Below the pieces are notes generated by a model. The model was not told the origin of the DNA. It searched no databases and saw only the letters and a program-made list of their open reading frames with translations. 64,000 nt of DNA, taken from a bacterium. Lineage in GTDB: Bacteria > 4484-113 > JAGGVC01. Shown here piece by piece: positions 55,106 through 63,215 of this stretch. The stretch lies in the NCBI GenBank assembly GCA_039961635.1, contig JABRWB010000008.1, positions 35,791-99,790 of the forward strand, written 5' to 3'. Within the stretch, counting starts at the first letter, position 1; every line of letters starts with the position of its first letter. The position numbers and the translations under genes were made by a program.

Positions 55106-56491
55106 TTGAAAGATTCAATCAAAACGTTTCGCGAAACTCCGGGCGCGGGATCGGGATTGCACGTAGATCTGTACGAGATTACGATGGCCGCGGGGTATTA
55201 TTTCAGCGGCCGCGCCGATGAAATCGCCCACTTCGAGCTGTTCATCCGGGGAGGCGGGCCTAATCGAATCCACGCGCGAAATTACTACGTATACGCCGGG
55301 CTGGAAGCCGCCCTGGATTTCATCCGCGGGTGGGGATTTTCGGACGACGACGTCCGCTATTTGAAAAACCTGCCGGCCCTTTCGCACCTGGACGATTCGT
55401 TTTTTTCGCTCCTGCGGGGGCTCGAATTCACGGGCGACGTTTTTTCGTTCCCGGAAGGCAGCGTCGTTTTCCCTGACGAGCCGATATTGCGCGTCCGCGC
55501 TCCGATAATCCAGGCGCAGCTTTTGGAAACCGCGCTTTTGGCGATAGTCAACCACCAGACCACGATCGCCACCAAGGCGGCCCGCGTCGCGCATGCCGCG
55601 CGCGGGCGCGCCGTCGCGGAGTTCGGCGCGAGGCGCGCGCACGGTTTGGGCGCGGCGGAGTGGGGCGCACGCGCGGCTTATATCGGAGGCTGCGCGTCCA
55701 CATCGAATTGCGCGGCCGGACGACGGTTCGGCATCCCTGTGGTCGGCACGCTAGCCCACTCGTGGATAATGAGCTTCGAAAGCGAGCAAGAGGCGTTCGA
55801 AGCCTACGCCGGGGTGTTTCCGGACGGCATTGTTTTGCTGATAGACACTTACGACACGCTGGAAGGCGCGAAGCTCGCCGCCGGATTCGGAGCGAAGCTG
55901 AAGGGCGTGAGGCTGGACAGCGGCGACATCGCCGCGCTCTCGAAGGAAGTGCGCGGGATACTTGACGCGGGGGGGGCGAAGCAGGCGATCATCTTCGCCA
56001 GCGGAGACCTGAACGAAGACAAGATTTCGTCGCTTATCGAAGGCGGCGCGCCCGTGGACGCGTTCGGAGTGGGAACGGATTTGATAACAAGCCGCGACCT
56101 TCCCGCGCTGGGCGGAGTTTACAAGCTTGTCGCGCTCGAAAATCCGCTCACCGGCGAAATGGAATACAAACGCAAGCTTTCGCGCGACAAGGCCACGCTT
56201 CCCGGCCCGAAGCAGGTGGGACGCTCAACTGACGCGGACGGTTTTTATGCGGCGGACTTGTTGCTTCTTTATGGCGAGGAGCCGCCGCAGGGTTATGCGC
56301 CGCAGCATGTCAAAGTTCTGGAGAACGGCCGAGCTTTGCTCGAACCTCCCGTCACAGCCGAAGTCCGCGAACGCGCCATGGGCGAGCTGGCCAAGCTTCC
56401 GCCGCGTCTTCACGAGCGGTCCGCGCAGCCTTACCCGGTCGAGATGGGCGCCGCGTTGGCAAGGCTAGTGGCCGACGGGGTTGGCTGTTAA
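55106..56491 (+). CDS. pncB: Nicotinate phosphoribosyltransferase
   Basis: The product is 461 residues. Family motifs are HVDLYEITMAAGYYFSGR at the start, FELFIRGGG, EFGARRAHGLGAAEWGARAAYIGGCASTSN, the phosphorylated His in GTLAHSWIMSF, LIDTYDTLEGA, GVRLDSGDIAALSK and FGVGTDLITSRD. It joins nicotinate to PRPP with ATP hydrolysis in NAD salvage. The nicotinamidase gene follows 37 bp downstream, so the operon converts nicotinamide to nicotinate mononucleotide. The TTG start is supported by the -10 box 8 bases upstream. Confidence 0.92.
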   Translation: MKDSIKTFRETPGAGSGLHVDLYEITMAAGYYFSGRADEIAHFELFIRGGGPNRIHARNYYVYAGLEAALDFIRGWGFSDDDVRYLKNLPALSHLDDSFFSLLRGLEFTGDVFSFPEGSVVFPDEPILRVRAPIIQAQLLETALLAIVNHQTTIATKAARVAHAARGRAVAEFGARRAHGLGAAEWGARAAYIGGCASTSNCAAGRRFGIPVVGTLAHSWIMSFESEQEAFEAYAGVFPDGIVLLIDTYDTLEGAKLAAGFGAKLKGVRLDSGDIAALSKEVRGILDAGGAKQAIIFASGDLNEDKISSLIEGGAPVDAFGVGTDLITSRDLPALGGVYKLVALENPLTGEMEYKRKLSRDKATLPGPKQVGRSTDADGFYAADLLLLYGEEPPQGYAPQHVKVLENGRALLEPPVTAEVRERAMGELAKLPPRLHERSAQPYPVEMGAALARLVADGVGC

Positions 56492-56528
56492 AGGGAAGTG
56501 AAGTAATATTTCCGGCGGTGAAGTGAAG

Positions 56529-57158
56529 ATGAAGCCGATTTACATAGACATCGACACCCAACATGATTTTATGGACTCGGACGGAGCGCTTAGCGTGCCC
56601 GGCGCGGCCAAGCTTGTGCCGAACATCGCCCGGTTGTACGCGGCTGCAAGGGAACGCGGCATACCGGTGATTGCAACCATGGACGCGCACTCGCAAAACG
56701 ATCCGGAGTTCGAGGAGTACGGCTTTCCGCCGCACTGCGTGAGGGGCACCCACGGCCAGGAAAAGATTCCCGCGACGATCGGAATGAAAAACTCGCTTAT
56801 CACGCGCGAGGGAACGGGGGAACTGTCGTATTTGCCGCCTCAGGTGATAATCGAAAAAGTCGCGTTCAGCGTTTTCACCAATCCGCACGCGGAAAACCTG
56901 ATACTTCGCCGGGTGCCGCAGCTTGCGGGCATAACTCCCGGCGAGGCCGCGTACGTGGTGTTCGGCGTCGCGACGGACTATTGCGTCAAGGCGGCGGCTA
57001 TTGGGCTGGCGGAGCGCGGAGCGAAGGTTTTCGTGGTCGAGGATGCGATCGCGCCGGTAGAGGAAGAATCGGGGAAAAGCGCGGTGGATGAAATGAAATC
57101 CGCGGGCGTGGTTTTTATAAGCACGGACGAAGCATTGTCCCTGGGAACCGAAGAGTAA
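56529..57158 (+). CDS. pncA: Nicotinamidase (isochorismatase-family)
   Basis: From the ATG at 56529 the product is 209 residues; an in-frame GTG two codons earlier is an alternative. The catalytic triad is visible: Asp in IDTQHDFMD, Lys in IIEKVAFSVFTN and Cys in FGVATDYCVKAAAIGLAERG. Metal-ligand positions are suggested by MDAHSQND and PPHCVRGTHGQE. Coupling to pncB supports nicotinamide as substrate over other isochorismatase-family substrates. Confidence 0.87.
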   Translation: MKPIYIDIDTQHDFMDSDGALSVPGAAKLVPNIARLYAAARERGIPVIATMDAHSQNDPEFEEYGFPPHCVRGTHGQEKIPATIGMKNSLITREGTGELSYLPPQVIIEKVAFSVFTNPHAENLILRRVPQLAGITPGEAAYVVFGVATDYCVKAAAIGLAERGAKVFVVEDAIAPVEEESGKSAVDEMKSAGVVFISTDEALSLGTEE

Positions 57159-57204
57159 GTCCTTCAGCCCCGTCGCCGTCGCGCCAAGCCAAAGCGGAAG
57201 CGGA

Positions 57205-58209
57205 TTACTTTTTGCCGAACGGCCAAAAACCCTTTTTGGCGCCGCCCCTTTCGCCCTCGATCTGCGCGACCAACTGCTCGGCGTTGAGGTTGCGCCACTG
57301 CTGCTCTTTGAGACAGGCAAGCACGTGATCCTTCAACGCCGGCTTGGGCTTGCCAAGCAGGTCGGTGAACTGCATCCCGGATGCGATCGCGCCTTTGAAG
57401 TTGCTGTCGCGTATGAAAACTATCTGGCCGCGGAACGCGACCTTGTCGAAACGCGCGTTGACGAACTGGCACTTCTGGATTTTTTTCGGATTCTGTATGA
57501 CCGCGCCGGTGAAGTTGGCGCCCGTGAAGTTGCATTCGGTGAACTCGCAATCGTAAAAAACCGTTCCCTGAAGGTTGGCGCCAGTCAGGTTGCAGGAGCG
57601 GAAATTGATTTTTTCAAGGACGGTGTCCGAAATATTGGCGCCGCTCAACTCCACGTCGTACAGGTCGAGGTTGTCCGTCTCCACTCCGATTTGGGTTTTC
57701 CCGCCGTTGGACGGCCGCCCCAGCCATTCCCTCAGATCGGCGTTGGACCAGTTCAGGCGTATCCGGCTGGAGTGAATCGCGTAGTATTTCTCGATAAGGC
57801 GCTTGAACTCCGCGCGATCCTTGAGAAGTTTCAAAAATTCTTCGTCGCTGAAGGACGTGTCGCTCGAGCGCTTCCTCACTCCTTCCTCGCTCGACCACGG
57901 CTCCGGACTGTCCTTGCCGCCCGGATCTTTGCCGATCTTGGGCTCGTCGTGCTTGGGCTCCTGCTTGTACGTGATCACCTTTTCGCCGCGGAGCCTAAGC
58001 AGGTTGTCGTAGTCGGCGCGCTTTTTCGGATCGCTTAGCACCCTGTAAGCTTCGTTGATCTCGGCGGATTTGATCGTCGCTTCTTCGCGCGGCAGCTCCG
58101 AGAGGTCGGGATGGTACTTGCGCATCAACTTGCGGAACGCTTCCCTGATCTCGTCGGGGGTCGCATCGGTTTTGAGGCCGAGAATCTGGTAGTAATTGAG
58201 TGTCGCCAT
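57205..58209 (-). CDS. J-domain protein fused to pentapeptide repeats
   Basis: The product is 334 residues. Residues 1-70 are a J domain with the HPD motif (MRKYHPDLSELPREE), able to stimulate DnaK ATPase. A charged linker follows (about 75-115), then a helical part. Residues about 180-275 form pentapeptide repeats (LDLYDVELSGANISDTVLEKINFRSCNLTGANLQGTVFYDCEFTECNFTGANFTGAV), a right-handed beta-helix. There is no Gly/Phe or zinc-finger region, so it is not DnaJ itself. The ATG follows a consensus promoter at 58242-58270. The repeat half probably chooses the client; that is inference. Confidence 0.9.
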   Translation of the reverse strand: MATLNYYQILGLKTDATPDEIREAFRKLMRKYHPDLSELPREEATIKSAEINEAYRVLSDPKKRADYDNLLRLRGEKVITYKQEPKHDEPKIGKDPGGKDSPEPWSSEEGVRKRSSDTSFSDEEFLKLLKDRAEFKRLIEKYYAIHSSRIRLNWSNADLREWLGRPSNGGKTQIGVETDNLDLYDVELSGANISDTVLEKINFRSCNLTGANLQGTVFYDCEFTECNFTGANFTGAVIQNPKKIQKCQFVNARFDKVAFRGQIVFIRDSNFKGAIASGMQFTDLLGKPKPALKDHVLACLKEQQWRNLNAEQLVAQIEGERGGAKKGFWPFGKK

Positions 58210-58241
58210 ACGACCTTGCCCGGTTATTGCGGGGCTGGCGG

Positions 58242-58270
58242 ATTATATAGACTGCCGCTTGCAGTGTCAA
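58242..58270 (-). promoter_or_regulatory. Consensus sigma-70 promoter of the J-domain gene
   Basis: On the minus strand TTGACA (58265-58270) and TATAAT (58242-58247) are spaced by exactly 17 bp. The spacer contains the short inverted repeat ACTGC-CGCTT-GCAGT (plus strand), a possible operator. It is the strongest promoter in the window. Confidence 0.75.
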
Positions 58271-58314
58271 ACGGTTGGCGGACGCGCATCGTCGCGGCGC
58301 CGGCCGGAAAATGA

Positions 58315-58340
58315 ACGGCCCGGCGTTTCGGCCGGGCCGT
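58315..58340 (-). terminator. GC-rich hairpin downstream of the HU gene
   Basis: ACGGCCCGGC (58315-58324) and GCCGGGCCGT (58331-58340) form a perfect 10-bp stem around a 6-nt loop, 25 bp after the HU stop codon on the minus strand. The following tract is only TCATTTTCC, so termination may be incomplete. Confidence 0.55.
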
Positions 58341-58365
58341 CTTGTACACTGGCTTTAGGTCAAGG

Positions 58366-58674
58366 CTACTTCTTCCCCGAAGGATGAATCATCTCCTTGA
58401 GCGCCTTGCCAGGCGTGAACTTGGGGACTTTGCGCGCCGCGATGGCGATCTTCTCGCCAGTCTTCGGGTTCACACCCGAACGCTTCTTCCGACTCGCGAC
58501 GGAAAAGTTCCCGAAGCCGGTGATCTGGACCTTGCCGCCCTTCTTCAAGGTCTTGGTTATCGTGTCGATGGTCGCGTCCACGACAAGCTTGACCTTGGAC
58601 TTCTCGAGTTTGGTCACCTTGGCGACCTCGTCGATCAGCTCGGTCTTACCGACTGCCTTTTCCTCTTTACTCAT
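58366..58674 (-). CDS. hup: HU-family DNA-binding protein
   Basis: The product is 102 residues from the ATG at 58674, with GGAGGAGCGGT upstream. The family pattern is complete: VGKTELIDEVAKVTKLEKSKVKLVVDATIDTITKTLKKGGKVQITGFGNFSV, then the DNA-binding arm RSGVNPKTGEKIAIAARKVPKFTPGKALKEMI. A short N-terminal extension (MSKEEKA) is added. HU bends and compacts DNA. It could also be an IHF-like paralogue, but the arm fits HU. Confidence 0.93.
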   Translation of the reverse strand: MSKEEKAVGKTELIDEVAKVTKLEKSKVKLVVDATIDTITKTLKKGGKVQITGFGNFSVASRKKRSGVNPKTGEKIAIAARKVPKFTPGKALKEMIHPSGKK

Positions 58675-58706
58675 ACCGCTCCTCCAGAGAACCGAGATAC
58701 CGCGGG

Positions 58707-58735
58707 ATTCTATACGCGGCATCGCGCATTGTCAA
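58707..58735 (-). promoter_or_regulatory. Sigma-70 promoter of the HU gene
   Basis: On the minus strand TTGACA (58730-58735) and TAGAAT (58707-58712) are spaced by 17 bp. The start site near 58700 leaves a leader of about 26 nt that contains GGAGGAG. Confidence 0.72.
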
Positions 58736-58787
58736 GCGCATGACCGCATCATTCCTTGCACGACGCGGACAGGGCGGGCGAATCTCC

Positions 58788-58796
58788 TGATATAAT
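58788..58796 (+). promoter_or_regulatory. Extended -10 promoter giving a leaderless mRNA
   Basis: TGA-TATAAT (58788-58796) is followed by exactly 7 bases (CGGCTCG) and the ATG at 58804. There is no Shine-Dalgarno sequence. Confidence 0.55.
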
Positions 58797-58803
58797 CGGC
58801 TCG

Positions 58804-59358
58804 ATGGCGAAGAAAAAAAAGCAAAACGACGCGGCGGAACGCGAATCGCCTCAGCCCGCGCGGCCGCCGGCGGCCGCGCCTGCCGAAGCGCGCGGCGGAA
58901 TGCATTTCGCGGGAACGAGCTTCTTTCTTTTCATTCTGACCGCGTCGCTGGTTGGCTGGGCGTTCTTCAAAAACACGAAGGCGGTAAACGAAAACCTGCA
59001 GTACGGCCTGCTGCCTCCCACCATTCCTCGCTCGGTTCCGTTCCCGAAAAGCATATTCACCGTTGAAAAGGCGACCGTCGAGGATTGCGTTTTGACCGAA
59101 GAAAAAGAGGACGGCTCGAAAGCGGAAAAACCCGGAAAAAAATTCACCGTCGAAGGAACGACCGATCGCCCGCCTTCCGAAGTGCGCGATTTTTACAACG
59201 AGTTTCTTTTGGACCGCGGATTCAGGCAACGGTCGAACATAGGAATGCCGACCGGCCAGTTCCTTCAGATGGACAACGACAAGCTTCTCGTGGACATCAC
59301 GGCGGAGAAGCTGTCCAAGGATCCGAAAACGCGCGTGAAGATCGAAATCTACCAGTGA
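58804..59358 (+). CDS. Membrane-anchored protein of unknown function
   Basis: The product is 184 residues. A basic, proline- and alanine-rich cytoplasmic N-terminus (MAKKKKQNDAAERESPQPAR) precedes one membrane helix (FAGTSFFLFILTASLVGWAFF), and an extracytoplasmic domain follows (FTVEGTTDRPPSEVRDFYNEFLLDRGFRQRS...LLVDITAEKLSKDPKTRVKIEIYQ) that looks like a small alpha-beta domain. No family is recognised. The ATG lies 7 bases after an extended -10. The tRNA-Arg gene follows 52 bp downstream. Confidence 0.75.
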   Translation: MAKKKKQNDAAERESPQPARPPAAAPAEARGGMHFAGTSFFLFILTASLVGWAFFKNTKAVNENLQYGLLPPTIPRSVPFPKSIFTVEKATVEDCVLTEEKEDGSKAEKPGKKFTVEGTTDRPPSEVRDFYNEFLLDRGFRQRSNIGMPTGQFLQMDNDKLLVDITAEKLSKDPKTRVKIEIYQ

Positions 59359-59410
59359 GCCCGCTGGGCCCGATGTATGCGCGCCCGTCCCCGGTGTAAA
59401 ATCGGTTTGC

Positions 59411-59483
59411 GCGCCCGTAGCTCAGGGGATAGAGCATCTGCCTTCTAAGCAGAGGGTCGCAGGTTCGAATCCTGCCGGGCGTA
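59411..59483 (+). tRNA. tRNA-Arg (anticodon TCT)
   Basis: A complete cloverleaf of 73 nt is visible: acceptor GCGCCCG pairing with CGGGCGT (first pair G-U), D-stem GCTC/GAGC, anticodon stem TCTGC/GCAGA with loop CTTCTAA (anticodon TCT), variable loop GGGTC, T-stem GCAGG/CCTGC with TTCGAAT, and discriminator A. CCA is not encoded. Confidence 0.96.
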
Positions 59484-59493
59484 TTTCGCCCCG

Positions 59494-60177
59494 TTACTTT
59501 GAAGCAACGGCCGCGCGCGCTTCCTCCACTATCCTCGGGCCGCTCGATGTGCCGATAACCGACGCGCCGGCGGCGAGCATCGCCCTCGCAGTTTCCAGAT
59601 TCGATATTCCGCCCGACGCTTTGACGCGCACGCCCTCCGGCGCGTTACCGGCAAGCAGCCGCACCGCGTTCTCGGTTGTTGCATCGCGCCCGTAGCCGGT
59701 GGATGTTTTCCAAAAGTCCGCGCCAGTGCCGCGCACCGCGCGGCACAGCGCGGCAATTTCCTCGTCCGAGAGAATCGGAGTCTCGAAGATGAGCTTGATT
59801 AAAAGGCCTAGGCCGCGCGCCCTTTCGCACAGCCTTCCCGCCTCGTCCTCCACCTTCGCCCAATTCGCCGCCTTCACCGCGAACAGGTCGAGCACGACAT
59901 CAACCTCGTCTGCGCCGAATTCGCGCGCCTCCTCCATCGCGAAAAGCTTGCACGCGGTCGTGTCGCAGCCCATCGGATACGAAACAACCGCCGCGACGCG
60001 GATGTCCGGATTGTGCGTTTTGACCGTCGCGACCAGATTGGGCGGCACGACGAGCGCGCGGAATCCGTAATTCCGCATGTCCGCGACCGCGACGCGCAGC
60101 GCGAGCGCGCGCGTGTGCTCCGTTATTTTCAACAGCGAGTGGTCTATCGCCCCGGCGATCGCCTCCGGCGATTCCAT
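59494..60177 (-). CDS. deoC: Deoxyribose-phosphate aldolase
   Basis: From the ATG at 60177 the product is 227 residues. Class I aldolase motifs are present: SLLKITEHT, VVSYPMGCDTTACKLFAMEEAREFGADEVDVVLD, LIFETPILSDEEI, TGYGRDATTENAVRLLAG, and the Schiff-base lysine in VRVKASGGISN. It splits 2-deoxyribose 5-phosphate to glyceraldehyde 3-phosphate and acetaldehyde in nucleoside breakdown. It starts one base after the CBS-domain gene stop and is the last gene of the ybeY operon, so its expression is tied to ribosome and envelope genes, not to a deo operon. Confidence 0.92.
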   Translation of the reverse strand: MESPEAIAGAIDHSLLKITEHTRALALRVAVADMRNYGFRALVVPPNLVATVKTHNPDIRVAAVVSYPMGCDTTACKLFAMEEAREFGADEVDVVLDLFAVKAANWAKVEDEAGRLCERARGLGLLIKLIFETPILSDEEIAALCRAVRGTGADFWKTSTGYGRDATTENAVRLLAGNAPEGVRVKASGGISNLETARAMLAAGASVIGTSSGPRIVEEARAAVASK

Positions 60178-60178
60178 G

Positions 60179-61516
60179 TCATTGCTGCTCAATTTCCTGT
60201 TCCTTCCGGCGCGCGCCGTTCCATCCGCGCTCCAGGTTGGCCGCCAGCTGCGGGGAGGGCGAGACGCGCACCATTCCCACGCGGTTGCCGCTGACGGACA
60301 ACACGCTGAAATCCCATCCTTCGTACCGGAAGCTGTCGCCTTTCGCCGGGATGCGTCCGAGGCACGAAAAAACAAGCCCGCCGAGCGTGTCGAAATCCTC
60401 GTTTTCGATGTTGGTGTGAAGCTCTTCGTTCATCTCCTCGGTGGACATCCGCGCGCTCAAAAGGTAGCTTCCGTCGTCGAGGCGGATGATCAGTTTCACC
60501 TCGTCGTCATATTCGTCCTGGATTTCGCCGACGATCTCTTCCAGGATGTCTTCGAGCGTAACCACTCCCGCAAGACCGCCGTATTCGTCTATCACGATGG
60601 CCATCTGTTTGCGGTTTTCCTTTATCTCCTGCAGAAGTTCGTCGAGCTTTTTCGTTTCCGGAACTATGTAAGGCTCGCGGCAGATCTTGCGCAGGTCAAT
60701 TTCGTCAGGCCGCATCCCCGCGAAAGCTTTGAACATGTCCTTTACATGCAGAACGCCGATCACGTTGTCCAGGCTCCCTTCGTATACGGGGAACCGAGAA
60801 TAGCTGCTCTGCGCGATGAACTCGATGACCTTTTTGCCGGGCGTATCGGCGGATATCGCCTGAAGATAGGTGCGCGGCGTCATTATTTCGCGGGCCGTCG
60901 TTTCTCCGAACTCGTAAATGGAGCGGATCATTTCCTTTTCTTCCCGCTCCAGCTCCGCGTCCTCCTCCGGATTTTCCGTCCATAGATCCAGCTGGGACGC
61001 GCCCGCGCGCTCCAGAAATTCCTCCGGGCGGCCGATAGTGAAAGCGAGCTTTTCGGTTATCCAAATCATCGGGGAAAGCATCGCGAGAAGGAAAGACATA
61101 AGCGGCGCCCAAGTGACGGCGAACTCCGGGGTTCCAAGATAATGCATCGAGAGCACTTTGCCGAAAAGCAGGATGAAAAGCGCGAGACCAAGCAACGCAA
61201 GCGCGAAGTAAAGCCAAGCCGCGCCCTGGAGCGGGTAAAGCCTGTACGCGGCCGCCACCGCGCCGAACGCAAGCGCGCCAGCGTGCCCGGACAACTCGCC
61301 GATTCCCACTCCTATGACCAGCCGCGCGGGCCGGCGCAGCATTCTGGCAAGCAGCCCTTTGTTGCCGCGCACCGAATCGTCGTAAAGCGGAAGTTCCGTC
61401 CTGTCCATGGTGAAGAGGCTGGTGCGCGCGGCGGAAAAGAAGCTGCCTACGAGAAATTCAACCGCGGCGAGAATATAAAGAATCGTGAAAACGGTTTGAC
61501 TCGGGGGCTCGTCCAA
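60179..61516 (-). CDS. CNNM/CBS-domain membrane protein (HlyC/CorC family)
   Basis: The product is 445 residues. The N-terminal CNNM region (residues about 1-180) has four hydrophobic segments (VFTILYILAAVEFLVGSFFSAARTSLFTM, LYFALALLGLALFILLFGKVLS). Two CBS domains follow (MTPRTYLQAISADTPGKKVIEFIAQSSYSRFPVYEGSLDNVIGVLHVKDM and the KQMAIVIDEYGGLAGVVTLEDILEEIVGEIQDEYDDE signature), then the CorC/HlyC domain (GGLVFSCLGRIPAKGDSFRYEGWDFSVLSVSGNRVGMVRV). Members are linked to Mg2+ or Co2+ handling. It lies between ybeY and deoC, and the ybeY-corC neighbourhood is widely conserved. Confidence 0.92.
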   Translation of the reverse strand: MDEPPSQTVFTILYILAAVEFLVGSFFSAARTSLFTMDRTELPLYDDSVRGNKGLLARMLRRPARLVIGVGIGELSGHAGALAFGAVAAAYRLYPLQGAAWLYFALALLGLALFILLFGKVLSMHYLGTPEFAVTWAPLMSFLLAMLSPMIWITEKLAFTIGRPEEFLERAGASQLDLWTENPEEDAELEREEKEMIRSIYEFGETTAREIMTPRTYLQAISADTPGKKVIEFIAQSSYSRFPVYEGSLDNVIGVLHVKDMFKAFAGMRPDEIDLRKICREPYIVPETKKLDELLQEIKENRKQMAIVIDEYGGLAGVVTLEDILEEIVGEIQDEYDDEVKLIIRLDDGSYLLSARMSTEEMNEELHTNIENEDFDTLGGLVFSCLGRIPAKGDSFRYEGWDFSVLSVSGNRVGMVRVSPSPQLAANLERGWNGARRKEQEIEQQ

Positions 61517-61957
61517 TTACGCTACCTCTGCACAGCAAATCGAAAGCAATTCAAAAGTGCGCCCTTCCATTTTTTCGAGGGCTTCGTCGTCGGGATGATC
61601 CCATCCCAGAAGGTGAAGCAATCCGTGGGTTACCGCCCACCGCAATTCGTCTTCCATATCCGCCCCCCGTTCCTCCGCGTTCTTTCGGACAACAGGCAAA
61701 CAAACCACGATGTCGCCCAAAACGTCCTTGGGGAGGGGGAAATCCGCGCCGCCCGCGGGAAACGAGAGCACGTCTGTGGGCGCGTCGATTCCCCGCCAGT
61801 CGCGGTTGAGGGTTTGCATCTCGGAGGCTTCCACCACCCTGACGCACAATTCGGCGTCCCCCCGGACGCCCGCGGCGGAAAGAAGCCTTTCGAGGAAAGA
61901 CTCGAGGCGCGCCTTCGCGGGTTCGCCCAAGTCCGCGTCGTCTATGACATCGCACAT
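61517..61957 (-). CDS. ybeY: Endoribonuclease YbeY (rRNA maturation factor)
   Basis: From the ATG at 61957 the product is 146 residues. The zinc motif H-x3-H-x5-H is intact in VTHGLLHLLGWDHPDD, and NRDWRGIDAPTDVLSFPAG matches the family. It processes 16S rRNA 3' ends and takes part in ribosome quality control. An extended -10 (TGG-TATAAT, minus strand, 61989-61997) lies 31 bases before the ATG; the longer in-frame start at 62062 lies upstream of this promoter and is rejected. The stop abuts the CBS-gene start. Confidence 0.93.
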   Translation of the reverse strand: MCDVIDDADLGEPAKARLESFLERLLSAAGVRGDAELCVRVVEASEMQTLNRDWRGIDAPTDVLSFPAGGADFPLPKDVLGDIVVCLPVVRKNAEERGADMEDELRWAVTHGLLHLLGWDHPDDEALEKMEGRTFELLSICCAEVA

Positions 61958-61988
61958 ATAAGCACTAAACCGGCGGGCCGGCGCGAAT

Positions 61989-62022
61989 ATTATACCACGG
62001 GCGGGCTCGACACTGGTAAAAT
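61989..62022. promoter_or_regulatory. Divergent extended -10 promoters between ybeY and the MTH1187 gene
   Basis: TATAAT on the minus strand (61989-61994, with TGG before it) serves ybeY, and TGG-TAAAAT on the plus strand (62014-62022) serves the gene at 62041. Both lack clear -35 boxes. Confidence 0.55.
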
Positions 62023-62040
62023 CCGCGCGGAGGAACAGGT

Positions 62041-62355
62041 ATGGCGATTCTCGATTTGACAATCAGTCCGCGGAAAAAGGGCGAAGAGAGCCTGCGCGGC
62101 GCGGTGGCAATCGCGGAGCGCGTAATCCGCGCGAGCGGGCTGCCCAACATGCTCACGCCGATGAGCACGATAGTGGAAGGCGGGCTGCGCGAGCTTCTCG
62201 ACCTTATCGAAAAGGTGAACGAAGCTCTTATCGCGGACGGCTATTACCGCGTTTACACGATAGCCAAGATCGACCACCGCGTGGACAAGGACGTGAGGAT
62301 GATGGACAAAGTCGCGGCGGTCGAAAGCGAGCTGGCCAAGGACGGCGGCACTTGA
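62041..62355 (+). CDS. MTH1187-family thiamine-binding protein
   Basis: The product is 104 residues with GGAGG upstream. The DUF77/MTH1187 pattern is seen in ILDLTISPRKKGEESLRGAVAIAERVI, TPMSTIVEGGLRELLDLIEKVNEALIADGYYRVYTIAKIDHRVDKDVRMMDKVAAVESEL. These small ferredoxin-like proteins bind thiamine and are thought to buffer or deliver it. No TPP riboswitch precedes it. The GNAT gene overlaps its stop by 4 bp. Confidence 0.88.
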   Translation: MAILDLTISPRKKGEESLRGAVAIAERVIRASGLPNMLTPMSTIVEGGLRELLDLIEKVNEALIADGYYRVYTIAKIDHRVDKDVRMMDKVAAVESELAKDGGT

Positions 62356-62822
62356 GCGCGGGCGCGCGATTCAATGTGAGGTTTGCGCGGCCGGACGATC
62401 GCGGATTCATCGTCGAAAACATGCAGGCCATGGCTCGTGAAACCGAAGGAATCGAGCTTGACCGCGCGAAGCTGGAATTCGGAGTGGGCGCGGCGCTTGC
62501 GGACGCGTCGCTGGGGCGGTACCTGATCGCGGAAGCGGCGGGCGGCGGCGCGGAGCCGGTCGCGTCGCTGATGCTCACGCGCGAGTGGAGCGACTGGCGC
62601 GGCGCCTGGTACCTGTGGATCCAGAGCGTATACGTCCGTCCGGAATGGCGCGGCCGCGGCGCGTACCGCGCGATGCACGCGCGTGTCATGCAGCTTGCGC
62701 GGGAGGAAGGCGCGTTCGAGGTCAGGCTGTATGTCGCGGAGGAAAACACGGGCGCGCAGAGGACTTACGAGCGCGTCGGGATGAAAAAGTCGAACTACGT
62801 GATGTACGAGGAGGAGGTGTGA
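62352..62822 (+). CDS. GNAT-family N-acetyltransferase
   Basis: The product is 156 residues, from a TTG overlapping the previous stop (TTGA). The acetyl-CoA-binding motif A is present as LWIQSVYVRPEWRGRGAYRAMHARVMQLAREEG, with the later NTGAQRTYERVGMKKSNYVMYEEEV motif B. N-terminal RFNVRFARPDDRGFIVENMQAMARETEG is typical. The acyl acceptor is unknown. Translational coupling to the thiamine-binding gene is visible but does not identify the substrate. Confidence 0.88.
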   Translation: MSAGARFNVRFARPDDRGFIVENMQAMARETEGIELDRAKLEFGVGAALADASLGRYLIAEAAGGGAEPVASLMLTREWSDWRGAWYLWIQSVYVRPEWRGRGAYRAMHARVMQLAREEGAFEVRLYVAEENTGAQRTYERVGMKKSNYVMYEEEV

Positions 62823-62932
62823 GGGAAAAATTACCGCATAATATTATTGCCTGTTCCTGCCGCATTTGGAATGAAGCAAGGGGATAACGCAATGGCAGAT
62901 TGCAATTCTCACCCCCGCGGAGGCGATACGCT

Positions 62933-63121
62933 ATGAAGACTAATGAATTCGATTGTGTCGAGCTGCAGTACGAAGGCGGGCGCAGAGTGATGAAGGAACT
63001 CAGGGGCCTTAGCAAGGAACAAAGACTTGAGTTCTGGCGAAAGGCCACGGAAGAGCTTCGCGCAAGGCAGGAAAAGCTTAAAAAGGCAAAGCGCGGAACC
63101 AAGCGCAAGCCCGCCGATTAA
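62933..63121 (+). CDS. Small helical basic protein, antitoxin-like
   Basis: The product is 62 residues from the ATG at 62933, with GGAGGCG upstream. It begins MKTNEFDCVELQYEGGRRVMKELRGLSKEQRLEFWRK and ends in a basic tail (LKKAKRGTKRKPAD). The FDCVE...LS.E..LEFW pattern resembles small proteins annotated as antitoxins, but no toxin gene adjoins it, so the role is unproven. Confidence 0.6.
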   Translation: MKTNEFDCVELQYEGGRRVMKELRGLSKEQRLEFWRKATEELRARQEKLKKAKRGTKRKPAD

Positions 63122-63215
63122 TCCAGGCATGGCCGTTAATGGACACCGTCGCAGCCATTCCACGGGTTGGCAATTCCCGTCATCCCGCAAAATCCCCGAC
63201 GGCCTGCCCGCGGTC

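Noticed and set aside
61958-62062. Longer ybeY start at 62062
   Set aside because: It lies upstream of the extended -10 box at 61989-61997 and adds residues foreign to the family.
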